Origin: Francisella adeliensis
GTDB taxonomy: Bacteria; Pseudomonadota; Gammaproteobacteria; Francisellales; Francisellaceae
Reading direction: 5' to 3'
Assembly: GCF_003290445.1 (NCBI RefSeq)
Contig: NZ_CP021781.1
Span: forward strand, 1,612,001 to 1,676,000
DNA length: 64,000 nt
In this document: in pieces, positions 35,952 to 47,377 of the stretch
Numbering within the stretch: position 1 is the stretch's first letter
Layout of the letters: each line of letters opens with the position of its first letter
Notes under the pieces: model-generated
The model's database searches: none
What the model was told of the DNA's origin: nothing
The model's input: the letters and a program-made list of their open reading frames with translations, nothing else
Made by a program: the position numbers and the translations under genes

Positions 35952-36038
35952 TGGTACCGAAGGCCGGACTCGAACCGGCACTCTATCACTAGAACCGGAT
36001 TTTGAATCCGGCGTGTCTACCAATTTCACCACTCCGGC
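35952..36038 (-). tRNA. tRNA-Leu (anticodon CAA)
   Basis: An 87-base class II tRNA with encoded CCA. The acceptor starts GCCGGAG, the anticodon stem CCGGA/TCCGG encloses TTCAAAA (CAA), there is a long variable arm, and the T loop is GGTTCGAGTCC. The 3' acceptor strand CTTCGGT pairs with some G-U or mismatched positions. It begins only 8 bases after the rpoA2 stop. Confidence 0.93.
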
Positions 36039-36045
36039 AAAAGTG

Positions 36046-36072
36046 ATTATAAATCTTCAGGCCAATTGTCGA
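36046..36072 (-). promoter_or_regulatory. Possible promoter of tRNA-Leu overlapping the rpoA2 stop
   Basis: On the minus strand TATAAT (36051-36046) overlaps the rpoA2 stop, with TCGACA 15 bases upstream. The predicted start would be almost exactly at the tRNA 5' end. The short spacer makes this tentative. Confidence 0.3.
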
Positions 36073-37003
36073 TCATTGTACCTAAAGATAAATTCAATTC
36101 AGTTAACTTATCTTTTATTTCAGTAAGTGATTTCTTACCAAAGTTAGGGGCTCTTAAAAGCTCTCCTTCAGTTTTTTGTACTAACTCACCTATAAATCTT
36201 ATGTTTACAGCTTTCAAACAATTAGAAGATCTAGCTGTTAGATTAAGCTCTTCAACATGCTTAAGTAAATCAGGATCAATATCTTTAGTTGGATCTTCAA
36301 CAAAGATGCCTTGATTAATCTCTTCAACATTAACAATATTTGTTAATTGATTTTGGATCTTAGTTGCAGCAAGTCTTAAAGCTTCTTCTGGAGTTGTATT
36401 ACCATTTGTCTTAATATTAAAATCAAGCCTATCAAGGTCAGTTCTTCTACCAACACGAGCATCTCTTACTTCAAATTCACAAAAGTTAATTGGTGAAAAT
36501 GCAGCATCTAAAAGAAACTCTCCATCTTTGAAGTTTTCAGTAGTTTCTCTATAGCCAATACCTTTTTCAACTGTAGCTTGAATTTTTAATTTTTTACTAC
36601 CAGTGTAACTACAAATAAACACTTCTTCATTGATGCTTAAACCTTCAGAAAGCTTAGCTTCTTCAGAAAATATCTCTTCTGCTTCACCAGAAAGTTCAAA
36701 GACTAAACTTCCAGACTCAATACCATCTTCAAGAGATACTGCTAAATCTTTGATATTTAAGATAATATCAGCAACAGTTTCTTCACAAGGAACAATGTCT
36801 TCTAGTGATGAAATTTTACCATCATTAATTTTGATGCTAGTAACACATGCACCATTTATAGAGTAAAGCATAGTTTGCTTTAGAGCAAAACCAAGAGTAT
36901 AACCCACGCCTCTTTCTAAAGCTTCAAAAGAAAACTTAGTCGAGTTTGTAGCATAGTCATCAATCTTGATGTTTGTAGGGTGTAATAAATTGTCTAATGC
37001 CAT
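36047..37003 (-). CDS. rpoA2: RNA polymerase alpha subunit, second (stand-alone) copy
   Basis: A 318-residue alpha subunit outside the ribosomal protein operon, the setting of the second alpha gene known in Francisella. The N-terminal dimerisation domain (to about 225) has [16 protein letters not shown], where ordinary alpha has 'RGfG.TLGNaLRR', so the otherwise near-invariant Asn and Arg-Arg are replaced. The C-terminal DNA-binding domain keeps the residues equal to E. coli R265, N268, G296, K298, S299 and E302 (R258, N261, G289, K291, S292, E295). The linker contains [22 protein letters not shown]. Francisella RNA polymerase is reported to use two different alpha subunits. A tRNA-Leu follows directly. 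Confidence 0.93.
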   Translation of the reverse strand: MALDNLLHPTNIKIDDYATNSTKFSFEALERGVGYTLGFALKQTMLYSINGACVTSIKINDGKISSLEDIVPCEETVADIILNIKDLAVSLEDGIESGSLVFELSGEAEEIFSEEAKLSEGLSINEEVFICSYTGSKKLKIQATVEKGIGYRETTENFKDGEFLLDAAFSPINFCEFEVRDARVGRRTDLDRLDFNIKTNGNTTPEEALRLAATKIQNQLTNIVNVEEINQGIFVEDPTKDIDPDLLKHVEELNLTARSSNCLKAVNIRFIGELVQKTEGELLRAPNFGKKSLTEIKDKLTELNLSLGTMIDNWPEDL

Positions 37004-37207
37004 AATTAGTTAAAGCCTAGTGGTTTTATATTATTATATTTTTCAGTTTAAAGATTATAACATATAAAAATTCATATTAAATACATAATTTCTTCTTTAG
37101 AACACCTGTCATCTAGCCAGAAATAGTGGCAACTAAACTGATTGTCTATATTTACCTCATCATGATATACTAAACATCAAGTTTTCAAATAAAAATCTAA
37201 TCCCAAT

Positions 37208-38626
37208 ATGCTAAAAAAAACAAGCCTTATATCTCTTATGAGCCTACTACCAATACTAAGTTTTGCTAGCAGTTCAGCTAATGGAGACCTTGGAGCTCCT
37301 ACAAATATTTATTCAATAATTGCTGTTGTTGTGTTCTGTATTGCTTATCTCTTTGTAATTACAGAAGACTTTACTCATTTAAACAAATCAAAACCAGTTG
37401 TACTAGCAGCAGGGGTAATCTGGGCATTAGTCGCTATAGTCGGCAAGACAACTCATGCAGGACATATAGTCGCTGCTAATTTTGATCATATCATGGTTGA
37501 GTATGGTGAGCTTTTATTATTCTTAATGGTCGCGATGGCATACATCAATCTTATGGAAGATCGTAATGTATTTGAAAAACTCAAAAGCATACTAGTCCGA
37601 GCAGGGTTTAGTTATCTTGGAGTTTTTTGGCTTACAGGGGTTATTTCATTTTTCTTATCAGCTGTAGCAGACAATTTAACCACTGCTTTAGTTATGAGTA
37701 CTGTTGTTATCGCTATTGGCAAAGATAACAAAAAATTCATCACCATGGCATGTGTAAATGTAGTGGTCTGTGCCAATGCTGGTGGTGCTTTCTCTCCATT
37801 TGGTGACATAACTACACTTATGGTTTGGCAAACGGGTGTTGTTGATTTCAATGAGTTTTTTGCGATATTTATCCCATCTGTAGTTAACGCCCTTATTCCT
37901 GCTATCATTATGAGCTTTTTCTTACCTAAAATGGCTGCTCAAACTATCATCCAAGAAAAAGTAAAGTTTAAAAAAGGTGCCATAACAACAATAATTCTCT
38001 TTATAGCGACAATCATTACAGCAATTACTTTTGAACATATACTTCACTTACCCCCTGCTCTTGGAATGATGACTGGTCTCGGCTATATAATGATTTATAA
38101 CTATATCTATGGGCTTAATATCGCTTGTCATCAAAAGAAAAATCCTCATGCTCACAAAGTCTCGTATGAAGCATTTAATATTTTCGATAAAGTAAAAAAT
38201 GCCGAATGGGATACTTTATTATTTTTCTACGGTATACTTGTTGCTGTACAGGGGTTAGCTACACTTGGTTATCTAGCTATTATCTCCCAGTATATATACG
38301 TAGATATGCAATCTATAGCTCCCTCACTATTTGACGCTCATACACAAGCAAATACTTTGATAGGTATTTTTTCCGCTATAGTTGACAACATCCCTGTAAT
38401 GTTTGCTGTACTTAGTATGCACCCTGAATTAGATCATACTCAATGGCTACTAATCACCCTTACAGCTGGTGTCGGTGGTAGCTTACTTTCAGTTGGTTCT
38501 GCTGCTGGTGTTGCTGTAATGGGAAAAGCAAATGGCAAGTATACCTTTATGAGTCACTTAAAATGGACATGGGTTATTGCAATAGGTTATTTTGCAAGTA
38601 TTGCCACTCACCTAATCATTAATTAG
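37208..38626 (+). CDS. nhaD: NhaD-type Na+/H+ antiporter
   Basis: A 472-residue ion-transporter-superfamily protein with about 12 helices. It starts with a signal-like helix (MLKKTSLISLMSLLPILSFA), as NhaD proteins do, then has YLFVITEDFTHLNKSKPVVLAAGVIWALVA. The conserved core motifs are SAVADNLTTALVMSTVVIAI and ANAGGAFSPFGDITTLMVW, with the late SAIVDNIPVMFAVLSM repeat. It exports Na+ (or Li+) in exchange for protons. It is divergent from rpoA2; its end overlaps the end of the broken ABC gene by 8 bases. Confidence 0.92.
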   Translation: MLKKTSLISLMSLLPILSFASSSANGDLGAPTNIYSIIAVVVFCIAYLFVITEDFTHLNKSKPVVLAAGVIWALVAIVGKTTHAGHIVAANFDHIMVEYGELLLFLMVAMAYINLMEDRNVFEKLKSILVRAGFSYLGVFWLTGVISFFLSAVADNLTTALVMSTVVIAIGKDNKKFITMACVNVVVCANAGGAFSPFGDITTLMVWQTGVVDFNEFFAIFIPSVVNALIPAIIMSFFLPKMAAQTIIQEKVKFKKGAITTIILFIATIITAITFEHILHLPPALGMMTGLGYIMIYNYIYGLNIACHQKKNPHAHKVSYEAFNIFDKVKNAEWDTLLFFYGILVAVQGLATLGYLAIISQYIYVDMQSIAPSLFDAHTQANTLIGIFSAIVDNIPVMFAVLSMHPELDHTQWLLITLTAGVGGSLLSVGSAAGVAVMGKANGKYTFMSHLKWTWVIAIGYFASIATHLIIN

Positions 38627-40293
38627 AAAAATCTAAAAATCTATTATGATACTCTTTAATTCTTTCATTATGGCTTGCTGATATATATGTCAAATTATTC
38701 TGCTGTAAAAACTCATATAGCCTTCTTTCAGAATTTACATCTATATTTGAAGTAGCCTCATCAAGTAAGAGTAAATCATATTTTTTAATAAATACTCGAC
38801 AAAAATTAAGTTTCTGCTGTTCTCCAGAAGACAAAAAGTTTCTCCAGTCATTTCTTGTATTAATATACTTAGCTAAATATTCAACACCTAATTGCCTTAA
38901 AATCCCAACAAACTTTTCATCTGAAGGAATCCCTACCTGTATTGGATAAAAAACAGCTCTTTTAAAATCATCCTCAGGATAATAAGGTTTTTGCGGAAAT
39001 AAACAAATTCTCAAGCACTCTTTAGCAAAAACAATATCTCCTTGATGACTGTTACATCCTACTCTAGCAATTGCCCGCAATAAAGTACTTTTTCCTATCC
39101 CTGAAGCGCCATTTATCAGCAACCTATCATAACTCTTTAAACTAAAGCTTACTTTATTAAGTAAAAAATGGGATTCTGAGCAATCTGCTAAAGAAAACTC
39201 ATTAACCTCTAAAAGATTGTCTGGGCTTACTAACTTATGCTCTTTTTTGTTACTTATTAAATCATGGTGCTTAGAAATCTCATACCTCAACTCTGTAAGT
39301 CGTGACATACTTGCTCGCAAACTCGCTAATGTTTCATAAACATATGTCAAATAAACCATTGGAAAAATCACTTGCATAACTGCAGAATTAACCTGCATCA
39401 TTTGCCCAAAACTTATTTGTTTAGCGAAATATCTTGGCAAAGACATTATTGTTCCAATTACAGCATAAACCTGCATAAATAAAGAGTTCACAACATCTAT
39501 CTTTGCATTTCGAAACATCAATCCGAAAAAATTATCTACAATCGCTTTAAAGTTTCTTTTAGAACGAGCGTACTCATATTTTTCAGCATTGTAGTCTCTA
39601 ACGGATGACCTATTATTCCTTATAGCAGATAAATGGTACCTAAAGTTAGCTTGTAATTTTTGCTTTTGATAAACCAGTTTCTTTAGAGGTTTACCTATCC
39701 AAAAGACTACAGCAATATTTAAAACACCCAATAAAAAAGCTATCCAAAATAAATAACCATATATAGTAAGTGTCACACCCAAAACAGTAAATGTATAGTC
39801 ACCAGAAAGCCCCCATAAAACCACAGCAAATGAAAAAAAACTAAAGACACTTCTAGTGACACCCTAAAATAAAGATTGGGAGTCAGCAATGAATCTAGTA
39901 ATATCCTCATCTATTCTCTCCTCAGGATTATCAACATGTTTGCTTGTAAAATAAGACTGCGAATATAGCCAATTTTTAGTATAAAAATCGGTCATTGGTT
40001 TTCTCACAAAAATCACAAAGAATTGTCTAACCAAATAAGATAAAAAGAAATTAAACATCATAACCGATGTTAATACTAAAAAAATAACTAATTGATGTTT
40101 TAACAATGACTTATCATACTCTTGTATAGAGTTGTAAAATCCGACATTCCACTCATTCATATAAACACTTACAGCAACTCCTAACCCTTCTAGACTGAGT
40201 AATAAAACAATTATAATTACAGCTATTTTCCCCAGCTTACTTTTCCAGAAAAAATCGGATATATACCAAAAACTTTTAAAAAAACCTTATCAT
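38619..40293 (-). pseudogene. Frameshifted SbmA/YddA-like ABC transporter (fused membrane and ATPase domains)
   Basis: The gene would start at the ATG at 40293 and code for about 555 residues, like its neighbour at 40486. Two lesions break it: a T7 run on the minus strand (40278-40284) where T6 would give MIRFFKSFWYISDFFW, and a T4 run (39866-39869) where T5 would join SQSLF to LGVTRSVFSFFSF. After correction the protein has an SbmA/BacA-like membrane domain and an ATPase with Walker A GASGIGKST, signature LSSGEQ and Walker B LLLLDEATSNID. Both lesions are single-base homopolymer changes, so true decay, phase-variable slippage and sequencing error are all possible. Confidence 0.85.
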
Positions 40294-40485
40294 TACTTTG
40301 CAGCCTTATATATTTAAAACTTTCAAACTTCAATCTAGCATTCATTGATAGTAGCTTTGATAGTCAATCTTTTTTTATCTTTAGGTTATTTAAGTATCAT
40401 CTTTGAAATCCAGTCGCTTAATGTTTCACACCAAGTATTATTAGTGATTTCTATTCTATCTTCGCCTTTGGCTAAACATAACTAT
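40294..40485. other. Spacer between the two ABC transporter genes
   Basis: No gene called. A minus-strand open stretch of about 32 codons (40386-40481) reads protein-like (ITNNTWCETLSDWISKMILK) but has no start; it may be the tail of a lost gene. Confidence 0.4.
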
Positions 40486-42153
40486 TTATCTATAAACCCT
40501 ATAATCACTTAAGCAAACAATTTTATCATGGTACTCACTAGCATCATTATTATGGCTTGAACTTATATAACTGATCCCCTTTTGTTTTAGAAGTTTATAT
40601 ATCTTTTCTTTAAAGGATACAGAGGTGTTTGTTAGAGCTTCATCAATTATCACAAGATTATAATCATTAGTATATAGTCTACAAAATGCTAAGCTTTTTA
40701 ATTCACCAGCTGAAAGTAAGTGTTTCCAATCATAGAGTTGTCCAACAAATTTCGCCAAATGCTCTAACCCGAGATCTTCCAGAATCTCTACAAACTCATC
40801 ATCTGTAGGGATATTTGATAAATTTGAACTAAATACTGCACGTTTGAAATCATCTTTGGGGAAATAAGGGTTAGAGCTTAAAAATAAAATCATTGGTATT
40901 GTATTGTAAGAAATTTCACCCTCAAAATCATGATTCAAACCATTTAGAACTCTTAGAAAGGTAGTTTTACCAACTCCTACCGGACCTTTTATAAAAACAC
41001 TTTCTCCCTGTGTTAGTGATAAATTGACCCCAATTAAAAGTCTTTCCTTAGGGTTACTAACATCTAAGTTTTTTATATTCAAAAACTGCTCCTGTGTAGG
41101 CTCAATCTTATAAACAGACCTATTATCACTCACATCAATTTGCAACTTCAATTCCTTAAGTCTCTGCACATTTGCCTTTAGCTTTGCCACACTTTCATAA
41201 CTATAAACAAAAAACAATAATGGCGATACAACTTTTAAAAAAGCAGCATTTATTTGCATAACCTGACCAAAGCTTATCACTTTAGCAAAGTACCTTGGTA
41301 ATGACAAAAATATCCCAATCACTGCATAAACTTGAGAGAAAAGTCCTGTTACGATATTTATTTTGACCTCTCGAAAAGTTAACTTATAAAAGTTATCTAC
41401 CACCTGACTAAAGTTTTGTTTTAAGGTTGAAACCTTAAATTTTTCAAGCCCTGATTCGCATATAGTATTTTTATTACCACGTATATTTGCTAAATTATAC
41501 CTAAACTCTGCCTCAAATTTTTGCTTTTCATAAACAAGCTTTCTAAGTGGTTTACCAACCTTGATAACTATATATGCATTTAATCCAGCAAGTAATACTG
41601 CCAACCAAAACAAATATCCCTTAACTACTAAGTTATAACCCAAAAACTTAAAGCTTACTGATCCAGAAAGTTCCCATAATATATACGAAAAAAGCACAAA
41701 TGTAAGCACACTTCCTATAAATCCTAAAAACAGATTTCTTAAAATAGAAACAAACTCTTTAATATCATTACTTATTCTCTCATCAGGATTATCGCAAGTC
41801 TCCTGCACACATGCATAATGCTTTGAATAAAGCCATTTTTCTGTATATATTTGAGTTAGAGAATTCCTTATTTTTATGATAAAAATTTGACTCACAATGT
41901 ATAAGAGAAAGCTATTTACTAACATAAAAAAAACTATGCCAACAAAAGCTATTAATTGATGAATTAATAACTGATAGTTATAGTTTTGAATAGAGTTATA
42001 AAAATCAACATACCAATAGTTAAGATAAACGCTCAACCCAACACTAACAAATTCTAAAATAATACAAACACTTAAAACAAACAAAATTCTAAAGCTTGAG
42101 TTTGAATGCCAAAAAGGCTTAAAAACGAACCAAATATCTTTTAGAAAACTCAT
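40486..42153 (-). CDS. SbmA/YddA-like ABC transporter, membrane and ATPase domains fused
   Basis: A 555-residue protein with six membrane helices in an SbmA/BacA-type domain (about 1-330; motifs NYWYVDFYNSIQNYN, NPDERISNDIKEF) and a C-terminal ABC ATPase: Walker A GPVGVGKTT, signature LSAGELKSLAFCR, Walker B NLVIIDEAL. The Walker B glutamate is kept, and the final switch histidine is in SSSHNN. Relatives import peptides or cobalamin-type compounds; the substrate here is unknown. It directly follows the KimA-like gene (TAG then ATG) and is the intact paralog of the broken gene downstream. Confidence 0.85.
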   Translation of the reverse strand: MSFLKDIWFVFKPFWHSNSSFRILFVLSVCIILEFVSVGLSVYLNYWYVDFYNSIQNYNYQLLIHQLIAFVGIVFFMLVNSFLLYIVSQIFIIKIRNSLTQIYTEKWLYSKHYACVQETCDNPDERISNDIKEFVSILRNLFLGFIGSVLTFVLFSYILWELSGSVSFKFLGYNLVVKGYLFWLAVLLAGLNAYIVIKVGKPLRKLVYEKQKFEAEFRYNLANIRGNKNTICESGLEKFKVSTLKQNFSQVVDNFYKLTFREVKINIVTGLFSQVYAVIGIFLSLPRYFAKVISFGQVMQINAAFLKVVSPLLFFVYSYESVAKLKANVQRLKELKLQIDVSDNRSVYKIEPTQEQFLNIKNLDVSNPKERLLIGVNLSLTQGESVFIKGPVGVGKTTFLRVLNGLNHDFEGEISYNTIPMILFLSSNPYFPKDDFKRAVFSSNLSNIPTDDEFVEILEDLGLEHLAKFVGQLYDWKHLLSAGELKSLAFCRLYTNDYNLVIIDEALTNTSVSFKEKIYKLLKQKGISYISSSHNNDASEYHDKIVCLSDYRVYR

Positions 42154-44028
42154 CTACTCCGCCTTATATGGTACAGAAATAACAACACGTGAAACTGTTT
42201 TTTGATCCCTTTTATCCATGGCTGTTATAGCAAGCTTAAGCATTTTTGAATTTTGATTATGCAGCAAAAAGTGCCACCATTTAGTATTTATAACCTCAGG
42301 TATAATAACTACAGAATAACCCTTTTCAGGATCACGCAAATCATTTTTATGCAGAATTTTTACAATAGGAGTGATGAAGGAATTATAAACTGGTCTCAAA
42401 ATAAGTAGCTTTTCCTGAAAAGCTAGCCCTTTCCATTGTCCTTTGATCTTAGCTATCTTTTTCTCATCTGCAGATACATATACTGGAGTTATATCATCAG
42501 ATAAATTTCTTGCCAACTGTAGTGCTTCTATTGTTCCTTTATGAATACGAGAAACTAAAAGAACAATCTTTGGCTTAGTCCTTCTATTTACCGACGCACT
42601 AACTATTGCTTCATCAACACTAATAGTCAAATTTTGTTCTCTTATGAGATAGTGTTTTTTTACCTTATACAAGCAGTACATGATTATAGATATAGCTATA
42701 ATAACAATCCAAACACCTTCAAAAAATTTACTCTCAATAATTGTCAGCAAGACTATAAAAGTCGCAATACAACCGATAGCATTTATAAATGCTCTAACAC
42801 CCCAGCTTTTATATATTCTCTTATTCTTGTACCAATGTTTTACCAATCCTGCTTGACATAGTGTAAATGCTATAAACACACCAAAAGCATAAAGCGGTAT
42901 AAGTTTATTCACCTGAGCTTCAAACATTATTACTAATACCGCAGAAGTACATGTAAGCATTATGATGCCATTTCTAAAAGCAAATCTATCTCCAACTCTT
43001 TGAAGTTGTTCAGGTAAATACTTATCTTTACTCATTATCGAAGCTAGAGTTGGAAAACCAGTAAAACATGTATTTGCAGCCATCAATAAAATCAAGCAAG
43101 TTGAAGCTTGTAAGAAGTAGTATGCAGCACCATCACCTAATACTTGGTGACCTAACTGAGATAATATACTCTCTGTAAAGTCAGGGAAAATTTTAGTTTG
43201 TGTTGCAATAAATGTTACACCAGCAAACATCACCATAGAAAGGATTATCATCAATCCTAAACCGATCAATGCTCGGTTCATCATAGGTGTTTTATACGAT
43301 GATACTCCATTCGCATAAGACTCAATACCTGTTAGTGCAGCACTACCTGACGAGAATGCTCTTAAAACCAAAGTTACAGTCAAAACACCCATAGCAGAAT
43401 TCATATGATTCATATGCTCTTGACTATAATTAAACTGTTCTAAGCTACCGTTATGGTACTTATAAAACCCTACTACTATTAATGAAATTATTGAAACAAT
43501 AAATAGATAAGTCGGCCAAGCAAATATTCGAGCTGTAGATTTCACACCGCGTAAATTAACAATCATTATCAAAACTAAAAGCGCTAAAGCTATCTCAACC
43601 ATAAAGTTGTTAAATACTGGGAAAGCTGAACTTATAGCCACTGAAGCCATAGATACAGATACAGCTACCGTTAGTATATAGTCTATAATCAGTGAGGCCG
43701 AAGTCAAAAGAACCATCTTCTCACTAAAATTACTTTTAACTATAGAATAAGAACCACCGCCTTCTGGGTGAGCTTTTATAACCTGGGCATAAGAAACTCC
43801 CATAAGTAATATCAGCAACACAACCATTATAGCTACACCAATGGAATATTTAGCAATAGCTAATGCTCCAGCCGTACCTAGAACTATAAATATTTCGCTA
43901 GTTGCATAGGAAACTGATGATAATGCATTAGAGGATAATATCGCAAACCCAGAGAAAAGACCTATCTTCTGCTCTTGCTGTTTCGCAGTAGGAATTGGTG
44001 AACCAAATATTAGATTTCTCAATTTCAT
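42154..44028 (-). CDS. APC-superfamily potassium transporter, KimA-like
   Basis: A 624-residue protein with 12 helices and a cytoplasmic C-terminal domain (from about 480). The N-terminus GLFSGFAILSSNALSSVSYATSE and YAQVIKAHPEGGGSYSIVKSNF match KimA (YdaO) transporters of Bacillus, which import K+ with protons and are inhibited by cyclic di-AMP. The middle motif SSGSAALTGIESYANGV is also typical. Whether this homolog binds a nucleotide is unknown. It lies between obg and the SbmA/YddA-like gene in one apparent transcript. Confidence 0.8.
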   Translation of the reverse strand: MKLRNLIFGSPIPTAKQQEQKIGLFSGFAILSSNALSSVSYATSEIFIVLGTAGALAIAKYSIGVAIMVVLLILLMGVSYAQVIKAHPEGGGSYSIVKSNFSEKMVLLTSASLIIDYILTVAVSVSMASVAISSAFPVFNNFMVEIALALLVLIMIVNLRGVKSTARIFAWPTYLFIVSIISLIVVGFYKYHNGSLEQFNYSQEHMNHMNSAMGVLTVTLVLRAFSSGSAALTGIESYANGVSSYKTPMMNRALIGLGLMIILSMVMFAGVTFIATQTKIFPDFTESILSQLGHQVLGDGAAYYFLQASTCLILLMAANTCFTGFPTLASIMSKDKYLPEQLQRVGDRFAFRNGIIMLTCTSAVLVIMFEAQVNKLIPLYAFGVFIAFTLCQAGLVKHWYKNKRIYKSWGVRAFINAIGCIATFIVLLTIIESKFFEGVWIVIIAISIIMYCLYKVKKHYLIREQNLTISVDEAIVSASVNRRTKPKIVLLVSRIHKGTIEALQLARNLSDDITPVYVSADEKKIAKIKGQWKGLAFQEKLLILRPVYNSFITPIVKILHKNDLRDPEKGYSVVIIPEVINTKWWHFLLHNQNSKMLKLAITAMDKRDQKTVSRVVISVPYKAE

Positions 44029-44034
44029 CTAAAG

Positions 44035-45063
<1,029 letters not shown>

Positions 45064-45120
45064 TTAATATAAGAGCCATTATATACTTTTAAACAAAAAT
45101 TATCAGTTTGAATTTTTTTG

Positions 45121-46401
45121 TTAGTTTTGCTGTTCATATACTTCGCAGAGTTCTTTCATACTCTTATTAATACTAACCTTATGCTTATCCTTGTCTAACA
45201 ATCTTTGTAAATCTGCTGTTGGATCCACATTTACACCAAGTATTGGCTCTACAACAGACTCAAATTTTGCTGGATGTGCTGTGGCTACGATTACATAATC
45301 TTTATCTTCATTATACTTATGCTTAGCTGCAAAAGCAGTAGCCGTATGAGGACAAATAATTTCTTTATACTCTTGGTAAACACTGCTTATAGTATCTTGT
45401 ATTTCTTTATCTGGCACACAGCAAGCTTTAATATTTTTTTTGAAATCATCATGAGAACCTAACAAATAAACCAATCTCTCAAAATTACTAGGATTACCAA
45501 CATCCATAGCATTTGCCAAAGTTTCTACGCTATTTCTTGGCTTAAACAACCCTGAATCGATATAGTCTGCTATTGTAGCATTAGCATTTAAGCTCATAGA
45601 TATTTCCGCGATTGGAAACCCCATTTCTTTTGCCCAATATGCAGCCGTGATATTACCTAAATTACCGGAAGGTATAATATAGTTAATCTTCTGCCCTGTC
45701 TTTAGATAGTGCTGCCAAGAGGTATATGCATAGTATGTTGATTGAGGCAATAATCTTCCTATATTTATACTATTTGATGTATTTAGCTTTGTTCTTTCAC
45801 TCCACCATGGTGTTTTAAAAGCCTCCTTAACTAAACTTTGACAATCATCAAAAACACCCTCAACTTCAACTGCTTGAATATTGTCGCCCCAACAAGTAAT
45901 TTGAGCCTCTTGTCGTGCTGAAATTTTTCCCTTAGGAAACATCACGACTACTCTGATATTTTTTTTACCGTGAAAAGCTGCTGCAACTGCAGATCCTGTA
46001 TCTCCTGAAGTAGCAACTAATATAGTAAATGGCTTATCATCTTTAATATAGCTCAAACAGTTAGCTAAAAAACCCGCCCCGAAATCCTTAAAAGATAGCG
46101 TAGGCCCATGGAAGAGCTCTAATATAGAGGTATTTTCATCTAATCGTTTTACTGGCGCAGGAAACTTAAATGTCTTTTGACAAATATCAGACAAATGAGA
46201 CTCTAATTCATCTCCTTCAAAAAATTTTTGAAGCATATTTGCAGCAAACTCAGGATAACTCATATTAGAGTCAAACTTATTCCATTCAGGCTTAGGAAAA
46301 GTCTCAGGTACAAATAAGCCACCATCTGCAGCTAAACCATTTTGCATTGCTTCACTTAACGTAACACAGATATTATCATTCCTAGTGCTAATAAAATTCA
46401 T
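45121..46401 (-). CDS. thrC: Threonine synthase
   Basis: PLP enzyme making threonine from O-phosphohomoserine, the last step of the pathway. The 426-residue protein belongs to the E. coli-type branch: MNFISTRNDNICVTLSEAM at the start, the PLP lysine K105 in HGPTLSFKDFGAGF, and the phosphate loop GSAVAAAF. It is the last gene of thrA-thrB-thrC, 16 bases after thrB. Confidence 0.95.
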   Translation of the reverse strand: MNFISTRNDNICVTLSEAMQNGLAADGGLFVPETFPKPEWNKFDSNMSYPEFAANMLQKFFEGDELESHLSDICQKTFKFPAPVKRLDENTSILELFHGPTLSFKDFGAGFLANCLSYIKDDKPFTILVATSGDTGSAVAAAFHGKKNIRVVVMFPKGKISARQEAQITCWGDNIQAVEVEGVFDDCQSLVKEAFKTPWWSERTKLNTSNSINIGRLLPQSTYYAYTSWQHYLKTGQKINYIIPSGNLGNITAAYWAKEMGFPIAEISMSLNANATIADYIDSGLFKPRNSVETLANAMDVGNPSNFERLVYLLGSHDDFKKNIKACCVPDKEIQDTISSVYQEYKEIICPHTATAFAAKHKYNEDKDYVIVATAHPAKFESVVEPILGVNVDPTADLQRLLDKDKHKVSINKSMKELCEVYEQQN

Positions 46402-46417
46402 TGTTTATTCTACCTTA

Positions 46418-47374
46418 TTAATTTTTTTCTAGTAAATATGCGCCTTCATTGTTCATAGAACTAATCCATACACTTGATTCCAAACCAGATTTTTTAAATA
46501 CATTACTCATAGCATCAGCTACTTTTTTAGGGCAATCGCTTTTTCTAACCAAAGCAAACATCGTAGGTCCAGAACCTGAAATACCACAAGCAAAAGCTCC
46601 TGAATCATAAGCTGCAGCTTGTACATCATAGTACCCCGTGATTAAGTTAGCTCGTCTAGGCTCTATTAGAACATCTTTTAAGCTCTCGCTCAACAAATCA
46701 ATATCTTTTGTATATAGAGCACTTATTGTTGAAGCTAAATAAGAGCTATGCTCAACAACTGTAGATAAGTTGTAAGGCTCTTTGAGAATTTCTCTAGCTT
46801 TTTTAGTTTCTATAGATAATGCCGGACAAATTATAACAACATCACACTCAACTAATGGTAAGTTAATCTTCTTACATGGTTTTGAACTTTGAAGTAAAAC
46901 CATACCACCATACATACATGGCACAGCATTGTCACCATGAAAAGACCCAGATATAAGGCTTTCACCATATATTGCATAATCAATTAGTTCATCATATAAG
47001 TAAGGTTTTTTGAAAAAAGCATTCATAGCAATCAATGCCGCTACGGAAGAAGCTGCTGACCCCCCCATTCCTGAGCCTAAGGTTATGCCTTTAGTAATAT
47101 AGACATCAAAACCTATCTCAATCTTTTTATCACTAAGAAATTTTTTAATAACTGCTGTAGCGACATTTTTATCAATATCAAAAGGAAGTTTGTCTGCACC
47201 TGTTACACCAGTTATACTTTTTATAACCAAACTAGAATCTTTTCTTTTTCTTAATTCTACGATATCGCCGACACCTTTTAGTGAGAATCCTAGCAAATCA
47301 TATCCTACTGCAAAATTAGCACTTGTAGCTGGAGCAAAAGCTTTAGCTAAATTTACATTATCACTTAGTTCCAT
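46418..47374 (-). CDS. thrB: Homoserine kinase
   Basis: GHMP kinase phosphorylating homoserine. The 318 residues show APATSANFAVGYDLLGFSL at the start, the ATP loop GITLGSGMGGSAASSVAAL (about 96-114), and the third GHMP motif CGISGSGPTMFAL. It starts 3 bases after the thrA stop. Confidence 0.96.
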   Translation of the reverse strand: MELSDNVNLAKAFAPATSANFAVGYDLLGFSLKGVGDIVELRKRKDSSLVIKSITGVTGADKLPFDIDKNVATAVIKKFLSDKKIEIGFDVYITKGITLGSGMGGSAASSVAALIAMNAFFKKPYLYDELIDYAIYGESLISGSFHGDNAVPCMYGGMVLLQSSKPCKKINLPLVECDVVIICPALSIETKKAREILKEPYNLSTVVEHSSYLASTISALYTKDIDLLSESLKDVLIEPRRANLITGYYDVQAAAYDSGAFACGISGSGPTMFALVRKSDCPKKVADAMSNVFKKSGLESSVWISSMNNEGAYLLEKN

Positions 47375-47377
47375 ATA

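Noticed and set aside
40386-40481. Minus-strand open stretch of 32 codons reading ITNNTWCETLSDWISKMILK
   Set aside because: No start codon or ribosome site, and no recognised family. Kept only as a possible gene tail in the spacer entry.
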